Below, one piece after another: positions 59,354 to 64,000 of a stretch of DNA of 64,000 bases. This stretch comes from Solibacillus silvestris (GTDB lineage Bacteria; Bacillota; Bacilli; Bacillales_A; Planococcaceae). The number at the start of each line of letters is the position of its first letter. Position 1 is the stretch's first letter. The stretch covers positions 3,442,501 to 3,506,500 of the forward strand of contig CP014609.1 in assembly GCA_001586195.1 (NCBI GenBank), read 5' to 3'. The notes below the pieces were generated by a model. It was not told where the DNA came from. It did not search any database and saw nothing but the letters and a program-made list of their open reading frames with translations. The position numbers and the translations under genes are program-made.

Positions 59354-59392
59354 AAAAGGAGCATAAAAGTTTTTTCACTTTTACGCTCCTTT
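59354..59392. terminator. Bidirectional terminator
   Basis: Stem AAAAGGAGCATAAAAGT / ACTTTTACGCTCCTTTT (17 bp, one mismatch) with a T-rich loop. A and T runs flank it, so it closes both the XRE gene and the lipoprotein gene ending at 59400. Confidence 0.9.
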
Positions 59393-59399
59393 TAATTTC

Positions 59400-60458
59400 C
59401 TATAATTCTAGCTTATACAATTGATCATCCTTTTCTTCTGGTGTACCTCGCCCGTCCGTATTATTCGTAATCCAGTACAATATATTCTCTTCAATCCATA
59501 CATCGCGGATTCTGCCTACATTATTGACGATTTCTTTTACTTCTTTTGACTTTAAATCGAATTCGAGCAATGCTGTCCCCCGGAGTGCCGCAACATATAG
59601 TTTGTTGTCATAGAATGCTATACCTGAAGGGGCCCATGTACTTTCACTCCCCGAGGTGAACAAAGGGGATATGAATCCTTCTTGCTCTTCCTCTCCTTCA
59701 ATTATAGGCCAGCCGTAATTTTGTCCAGCTTCAATTTTATTAATTTCATCATGTGCGCTTTGCCCATGCTCACTTGCATACATTGTTCCATCAGTTGACC
59801 AGGTGATGCCTTGCGGGTTTCGGTGTCCGTAGCTGTGCACGTATAAATGCGGAAAAGGATTATCGTCTGGAATGCTTCCGTCCAAATTCATGCGCAATAT
59901 TTTCCCGCTAAGTGTAGTCAGGTCCTGTGCAGTTTGTGGATTCGATGCATCACCTGCTGTCACATAAAGCTTTTGATCCGGGCCGATCTTTACGCGTCCG
60001 CCGTGATGATATTTACCACTAGGTATTTGATCAAGAAGTAACCGCTTCTCCCGCCAGCTATCATTCTCCTGTTGAAGCACTACAATTCGATTATACTGCT
60101 CACTCGCTGTTTCATACGTATAATAAGCGTAGGCTTCATTTGACTGTACAAAATCCGGCGCCAGTACAAAGCCAAGCAGCCCTGCCTCAGATGCAGTGGA
60201 AAGTGTTTTTTCAAGTTTTACAGCCTGCCTTGTCATTTCCCCTTGCTCTACTTTTACAATATGCCCTGTTCGCTCCGTTATATAAAAAGTGTCTCCAAGT
60301 TTATTAATAGCCCATGGTGCTTCAAGATTGGTAGCGATTGTTTTGTATTGTTCTATACTTTGAGAGTTATTTGCGACGGTAGAGGGTTGTATTTCATTTG
60401 TGGAACATCCTGTTAAACATAACAACGTAATCCCTACTCCAACAAATGATTTCTTCAA
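59400..60458 (-). CDS. PQQ-dependent sugar dehydrogenase-like (GSDH) lipoprotein
   Basis: Surface lipoprotein of 352 residues, six-bladed beta-propeller of the glucose/sorbosone dehydrogenase (GSDH) family. Seen: lipobox LTGC with Cys18, the family motifs NLEAPWAI, GGRVKIGPDQKLYVTAGD, SYGHRNPQGITW and EHGQSAHDEIN, plus Trp/Gly repeats of propeller blades. The start is TTG 60458, supported by GGGAGG 7 bases upstream; no ATG is nearby. Members use PQQ where available, but Firmicutes often lack PQQ synthesis, so it may bind another ligand. Confidence 0.87.
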   Translation of the reverse strand: MKKSFVGVGITLLCLTGCSTNEIQPSTVANNSQSIEQYKTIATNLEAPWAINKLGDTFYITERTGHIVKVEQGEMTRQAVKLEKTLSTASEAGLLGFVLAPDFVQSNEAYAYYTYETASEQYNRIVVLQQENDSWREKRLLLDQIPSGKYHHGGRVKIGPDQKLYVTAGDASNPQTAQDLTTLSGKILRMNLDGSIPDDNPFPHLYVHSYGHRNPQGITWSTDGTMYASEHGQSAHDEINKIEAGQNYGWPIIEGEEEQEGFISPLFTSGSESTWAPSGIAFYDNKLYVAALRGTALLEFDLKSKEVKEIVNNVGRIRDVWIEENILYWITNNTDGRGTPEEKDDQLYKLEL

Positions 60459-60504
60459 AGAAAAACCTCCCTTTGCGATACATATTGTTTCGTCATTTCC
60501 TACA

Positions 60505-60942
60505 CTAAAAGTCTATAAAAAATGGGTGTTTCGTTGCATCCAAGCAATATTCTATTCTTTGTCGAAAGTTTCCGGCTGTCACCATTTCAAGGGCCTCTTC
60601 AATCGGAAAATACCCAACTTCCAAACTTTCTGGAGAAGTTGTCGTTGTCCCCCCGATTGGCTTCGCCAAGAACAGCGTATTGCAAATAGATTTCTCTACA
60701 TTTTGAAAGATACCGCAGAATTTGAGTATTTCCACATCAATTCCCGATTCTTCTTTTGTTTCCCTAATCGCAGCAGCTGTCAAAGACTCGCCTTCTTCTA
60801 CTTGGCCACCCGGCATCTCCCAACCTCTTTTAGGTCCTTTAATAAGCAGAATCTCATTTTTACTGTTCAGCACAATTGTTGCTGCAGACACAATATGTTT
60901 CGGGGTTGTATTTATTACTTGCTGAATTTGTTCCAATCTCAT
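60505..60942 (-). CDS. NUDIX hydrolase
   Basis: Cytoplasmic pyrophosphohydrolase of 145 residues. Seen: the NUDIX box GGQVEEGESLTAAAIRETKEESGI at about 44-67 with the REx2EE core (RETKEE), preceded by GPKRGWEMP. Start ATG 60942 follows AAAAGGA. Members remove nucleoside diphosphate derivatives or oxidised nucleotides; substrate unreadable. Monocistronic. Confidence 0.9.
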   Translation of the reverse strand: MRLEQIQQVINTTPKHIVSAATIVLNSKNEILLIKGPKRGWEMPGGQVEEGESLTAAAIRETKEESGIDVEILKFCGIFQNVEKSICNTLFLAKPIGGTTTTSPESLEVGYFPIEEALEMVTAGNFRQRIEYCLDATKHPFFIDF

Positions 60943-61042
60943 CAGTCCTTTTAAAAGTATCTATATCGCATATTTTAAAAGGTTCTATAGAGGAAATTTA
61001 AAACCCTGCCATTACGAGAATCTTTCTTTAATCCTGCATTTT

Positions 61043-61305
61043 CTAATTAACAAACAACGATACAAACGCAACGCCAAATATAATTACTGATACAACCCAA
61101 AAGAGAATTCCTGACTGTTTATTTTGAGTCCGGTCCGTCTGTATTCTCTAAATCCTATTATCCCAAACATCGCACTCATAAAGATAAACATAAGCGGCTG
61201 CAGGTGGAAGCGATCTGTAACCAAACTATAAATACAAATCAACGTTGCCATAAATGCAAAAGTTAGTTGAAAGGCAACAAGTATATCAACTTTCATATCC
61301 TTCAT
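61043..61305 (-). pseudogene. DUF3953-like small membrane protein, frameshifted
   Basis: From ATG 61305 (RBS GGGAG, 6 bases upstream) the frame runs 73 codons to a stop at 61084-61086 and ends in a non-hydrophobic tail. In a second minus-strand frame the sequence continues smoothly: TQNKQSGILFWVVSVIIFGV and then AFVSLFVN-stop at 61043, supplying the final transmembrane helix these proteins carry. A single-base indel around 61125-61145 best explains this. Two TM segments precede it. Whether the mutation is real or a sequencing error cannot be told; the 73-residue product alone would lack the last helix. Confidence 0.7.
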
Positions 61306-61337
61306 TTGTAACTCCCACCTCAATTCATGATATGAAA

Positions 61338-61886
61338 CTAAATAAGTTTCCCCTTAAAATATTCTTCAGCTAAAATAGCTAAATAATCCATATCTTCATA
61401 AACATTCTCTTTTAAAAATTCCTGTCTGTGGCGGCCTTCCCATTCCATTCCGGACTTCTCCATCACTTTTCTTGAAGCGATATTTCTAACCATGCAGCGG
61501 CTGTAAATTCTATTTAACTGATGTTCCTGAAATCCGTAATCAATTATTTTTTTGCAAGCTTCTGTTGCATAGCCATTGCCCCACTCCGACACATCGATAA
61601 AATAGCCCACTTCTGCATTGCGGTGGTTTTTTGAAACCGTAACGAGCCCGCAATTCCCGATATAGCGGCCGCTCTCTTTTAAAAACACTGCAAATTCATA
61701 GGCCGTTCCTTGCTCAAAGCTTTTTTGCAAATAGGAAATCCACTGATCTACAACTTCACGTGGATACGGATGCGGAATCATGACCATTGTATCCGCAATC
61801 TCCCTATGCTTTACTACTTCAAAAATTGCATCTGCAACTTCAACTTCATATGGCTTTAATATGAGTCTGTCCGTTTCTAAAATCAT
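61338..61886 (-). CDS. GNAT N-acetyltransferase (RimJ/RimL type)
   Basis: Acetyltransferase of 182 residues. Seen: start MILETDRLILKPYEVEVADA, the RimJ/RimL beginning; IGNCGLVTVSKNHRNAEVGYFID; the CoA loop VSEWGNGYATEACKKIIDYG near 108-127; and RYIGNC / GMEWEGRHRQEFLKENVYED near the end. GGGGATGAGGAA precedes ATG 61886. It follows a second GNAT gene after 17 bases, so both are one transcript. Substrate unknown. Confidence 0.87.
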   Translation of the reverse strand: MILETDRLILKPYEVEVADAIFEVVKHREIADTMVMIPHPYPREVVDQWISYLQKSFEQGTAYEFAVFLKESGRYIGNCGLVTVSKNHRNAEVGYFIDVSEWGNGYATEACKKIIDYGFQEHQLNRIYSRCMVRNIASRKVMEKSGMEWEGRHRQEFLKENVYEDMDYLAILAEEYFKGKLI

Positions 61887-61903
61887 TTCCTCATCCCCCT
61901 AAG

Positions 61904-62353
61904 TTATTGAATGAAATATTCCATGTAAATATCATTTTCCTTAAAACCGACTTTTTTGTATAACGGTTTTCCCATCGGCGAAGAAATTAAAAATATGTGT
62001 TGTACACTTCTTCCTTTTGCTTCTGCCAACAGTCGCTCAACCAATTGTTTGGCAAGCCCCCGACCTCTGCTTTCCGGCGTTGTGTACATATTTAAAATAT
62101 ACCCGCGAATGCCTGTAGGATTGAAATAACTAGGGGGAAAGGAAATAAACTGAATGCCCCCTGTAGCGATTACACTTTTCTCTTCCTCAATGATCCATTG
62201 AACAAATTGGTCAGCGTTCAATTGCTTCTCAAAAAAATTTCTTAATTGTTCATCGATATTGGGAGATACCGTTTGCCCTTCCTCCACTAATAATCGCTTA
62301 CGTAAATCTATTAATAATTCCATATCATCTGTAGTAGCCAATCGATATTCCAT
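61904..62353 (-). CDS. GNAT N-acetyltransferase
   Basis: Acetyltransferase of 149 residues. Seen: N-terminus MEYRLATTDDMELLIDLRKR, substrate strand ATGGIQFISFPPSYFNPTGIRG, acetyl-CoA loop TPESRGRGLAKQLVERLLAE near 91-110, and the C-terminal IFLISSPMGKPLYKKVGFKE. This pattern is generic GNAT. AAGGTGG precedes ATG 62353. First gene of the GNAT pair. Confidence 0.88.
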   Translation of the reverse strand: MEYRLATTDDMELLIDLRKRLLVEEGQTVSPNIDEQLRNFFEKQLNADQFVQWIIEEEKSVIATGGIQFISFPPSYFNPTGIRGYILNMYTTPESRGRGLAKQLVERLLAEAKGRSVQHIFLISSPMGKPLYKKVGFKENDIYMEYFIQ

Positions 62354-62388
62354 TCAAATCCACCTTCCTAATTTTATTGCAAGCTCTT

Positions 62389-62753
62389 CTATTTCCTATC
62401 TATAATGACGAGCTTTTTCGTCTTGAACTTTTCTGAAACAGCATAAATAAGTGTAATTATAAGCGCTGTAATACACGGATAACCTACCATCACAACAATG
62501 TTTGTATGTTCGACTAAACTGAATTCTCCCCACTCAAGCCATAGACGCCAGCCCATTCCGAGAGCACTGAATATTAACGAAATGAAAAAAACCAGTACCG
62601 TTTTGTGAATGAAGAGCCTAAATCAAATCCCTTTAAATTTGGAATCACATAAGTAAAGGATATTCCCGTAAAAAACAGAATCGTAATGAGATTGAAAATT
62701 ATAAAATGTTTTCTATTCTTTTCTATTTTTTTATAATCATCTGTACCGAACAT
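62389..62753 (-). pseudogene. Small membrane protein gene, frameshifted
   Basis: ATG 62753 (RBS AGAGGTG) opens a frame of 59 codons (MFGTDDYKKIEKNRKHF then a TM helix) that stops at 62574-62576. A second frame takes over near 62600-62622 and runs on as HKTVLVFFISLIFSALGMGW, then RLWLEWGEFSLVEHTNIVV, a further TM, and KFKTKKLVIIDRK-stop at 62389. Together they make a plausible three-TM protein of about 121 residues. A one-base indel separates the halves. No family recognised. Confidence 0.68.
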
Positions 62754-62884
62754 TCAATTCACCTCTTTTACTTATTGTAACAATTAATGGAATATATAGG
62801 AGCAGCAAATCATTATTTGCACTCGGAAACTTTCCGAATTTTCTAACGTCTGTTTTTCATATATCTGAATGGAGGGGGATTAAT

Positions 62885-63343
62885 ATGCAGAAATTAAATT
62901 CAATCTTTTTAAGAACGTTTATTATTTCAACTGGTGTACTTGTATTATCATTATGTGTATTTATTTTACCGGGTGTGGCTCAGGAAACTGCGCATTTAAA
63001 TCCGGAAGTCGCCTACCTGCAATATCCGATTTTGTTAGGTATGTATGCGACCGCAATTCCATTTTTCTATGCGCTTTATGAAACATTGAAGATGATTGCT
63101 ATTATTGAGCGTGAATCCATTTTTTCAATTCGTCTTGAACAAGGGTTAAACTATATTAAATATTGCGCTTACGTTATTCTCGTTTTGTACATTTCGGGCT
63201 TCCTTCTGCTCGATTATACAAATGCACTGCCTCCGTTAGTGGCGGTGATTGGTATTGTTATCATTTTAATTACGATTCTTGTTGCTACAGGTGCTGCATT
63301 TTTAAAATATGTACTTATAAAAAGTCGATTGAATGTGAATTAA
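62885..63343 (+). CDS. DUF2975 membrane protein
   Basis: A 152-residue protein with four transmembrane helices (about 10-30, 46-65, 92-112 and 118-142), the architecture of DUF2975. Seen: MQKLNSIFLRTFIISTGVLV start, YPILLGMYATAIPFFYALYE in helix 2, and RESIFSIRLEQGLNYIKYCA in the conserved loop. GGAGGGGG precedes the ATG. DUF2975 proteins are often followed by a small XRE regulator; none follows here. Function unknown. Confidence 0.85.
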   Translation: MQKLNSIFLRTFIISTGVLVLSLCVFILPGVAQETAHLNPEVAYLQYPILLGMYATAIPFFYALYETLKMIAIIERESIFSIRLEQGLNYIKYCAYVILVLYISGFLLLDYTNALPPLVAVIGIVIILITILVATGAAFLKYVLIKSRLNVN

Positions 63344-63344
63344 A

Positions 63345-63379
63345 AACAACCACTCCGATCATCTTTCGGAGTGGTTGTT
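63345..63379. terminator. Bidirectional terminator
   Basis: Perfect 14-bp stem AACAACCACTCCGA / TCGGAGTGGTTGTT with a 7-base loop. Closes the DUF2975 gene (plus) and the chemoreceptor (minus). Confidence 0.88.
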
Positions 63380-63385
63380 CGATTT

Positions 63386-64000
63386 CTATGATTTTATTTC
63401 ACTAATATCCAATAGCTTTTCTGCGGTGCTGTTAACATTTCCGTAGGCATCGTTCAGTTCATGCATACTTGTGGCAAACTGTTCTGTAAATGCTGCGATT
63501 TGACTTGTCGATCCATTAACTTCCTCGATGGAAGTACGGATTTTAGTAAGCTGCGCAGCAATTTTTTCTGCGCTATCTTTGCTATTCTGCGCCATTTTTT
63601 GAATTTCCTTCGCTACGACGGCAAATCCTCTTCCATGCTCGCCAGAACGAGCCGCTTCAATCGATGCATTTAATCCTAAAATTTGTGATTTTGATGCAAT
63701 TCCTTTTACAAGTTCGACCATTTGGTTTATTTCCCCAATATCGGCCGTCATCATTTCTGTTGATGTGACAAGGCCATCCAAGCGGTTTGATACATCCATG
63801 CTCGCCGCCGTTAACTCTTCGTTCGTTGCAGTCATTTCCTCTACCGCACTCGATAATTCTGTCGCTAATTGACGCATAGAATCCATCTTCTTGTTTGAAA
63901 TAGTGGCACTTACTACACCTATTATGTCTGCTCCATCAAAAATTGGCTGTGCTGATGAAATATAAGCAAACCCAAATCTTTCCGGACCCTTTTCTTCTCT
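63386..64000 (-). CDS. Methyl-accepting chemotaxis protein, N-terminus cut by window
   Basis: C-terminal 204 residues of a chemoreceptor. Seen: a sensor-like end (FGFAYISSAQPIFDGADIIG), then a helical linker and the signalling domain with ASKSQILGLNASIEAARSGE near visible residues 107-126, a variant of the usual QTNLLALNA tip. The open frame continues past position 64000. The short signalling region and lack of HAMP point to a soluble YfmS-type receptor. Confidence 0.85.
   Translation of the reverse strand, partial: REEKGPERFGFAYISSAQPIFDGADIIGVVSATISNKKMDSMRQLATELSSAVEEMTATNEELTAASMDVSNRLDGLVTSTEMMTADIGEINQMVELVKGIASKSQILGLNASIEAARSGEHGRGFAVVAKEIQKMAQNSKDSAEKIAAQLTKIRTSIEEVNGSTSQIAAFTEQFATSMHELNDAYGNVNSTAEKLLDISEIKS

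Overview
The window looks like a chromosomal segment of a low-GC Gram-positive rod, most likely Planococcaceae (the Solibacillus / Lysinibacillus group). The evidence is the AT-rich DNA, strong AGGAGG-type ribosome binding sites, frequent TTG/GTG starts, many intrinsic terminators, and Bacillus-type gene sets: a yclNOPQ siderophore importer, ahpC-ahpF, a bmrCD-like exporter, YeeI-type YebC, an SLH-NlpC/P60 wall hydrolase and a Sip-type signal peptidase. The genus is inference. I see no rRNA, tRNA, prophage, IS element or CRISPR array.

Layout. 1-3676: catecholate-siderophore importer (yclN-O-P and yclQ, cut by the left edge), both transcripts preceded by Fur-box candidates. 3954-5947: enolase-superfamily MenC/NSAR enzyme with a GNAT partner. 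6348-9429: POT peptide transporter and HflX. 9540-9720: a strongly palindromic intergenic element. 9750-15000: methyltransferase, DUF47-Pit phosphate uptake pair, MMPL exporter. 15067-15374: an unusual array of TATTAGAA octamers at about 21-bp spacing. 15462-23704: small hypothetical proteins, AI-2E-type permease, M3 peptidase, chemoreceptor, YebC-family regulator, zinc peptidase. 23246-26158: four-gene run rlmA-like / SDR / plsC / LMW phosphatase. 26260-32934: polysaccharide deacetylase, NERD protein, HAD nucleotidase, TSUP permease, DinB, DNA glycosylase, amidohydrolase, lipoprotein. 33104-37006: a leader with a 32-codon peptide and two tandem terminator hairpins in front of a heterodimeric ABC exporter, the same logic as bmrB-bmrCD attenuation. 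37053-40308: MMPL exporter divergent from a MerR regulator with a cobalamin-binding (CarH/LitR-like) domain. 41154-43501: ahpC-ahpF with PerR-box candidates and an unusual upstream ORF overlapping the ahpF start. 43948-44218: two tandem 40-residue paralogous proteins. 45117-49484: surface-layer-anchored wall hydrolase, a parS-like site, then a MerR-ABC exporter operon. 49580-51376: PadR / HAAS-DUF4097 / PH-like operon. 52277-64000: oxidoreductase, PAS-GGDEF-EAL protein, GNATs, M20 amidohydrolase, signal peptidase, XRE regulator, GSDH-like lipoprotein, NUDIX, two small membrane genes that each look frameshifted, a DUF2975 protein and a chemoreceptor cut by the right edge.

How the genes work together. 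Metal and oxidative stress control is represented by Fur-type and PerR-type sites. Four separate export systems (two MMPL proteins, BmrCD-like pair, MerR-controlled ABC) lie within 37 kb, three of them next to a dedicated control element (attenuator, MerR-B12 regulator, MerR with 19-bp-spacer promoter). The MenC/NSAR-like enzyme, its GNAT neighbour and the distant M20 amidohydrolase could form the N-succinyl D-to-L amino acid conversion route known from Geobacillus.

The most interesting non-coding signals are the attenuator leader (33104-33353), the 21-bp phased octamer array (15067-15374), the multi-stem palindromic element (9540-9720) and the parS-like site (46871-46886). All functional statements rest on reading the sequence; no database search was run.
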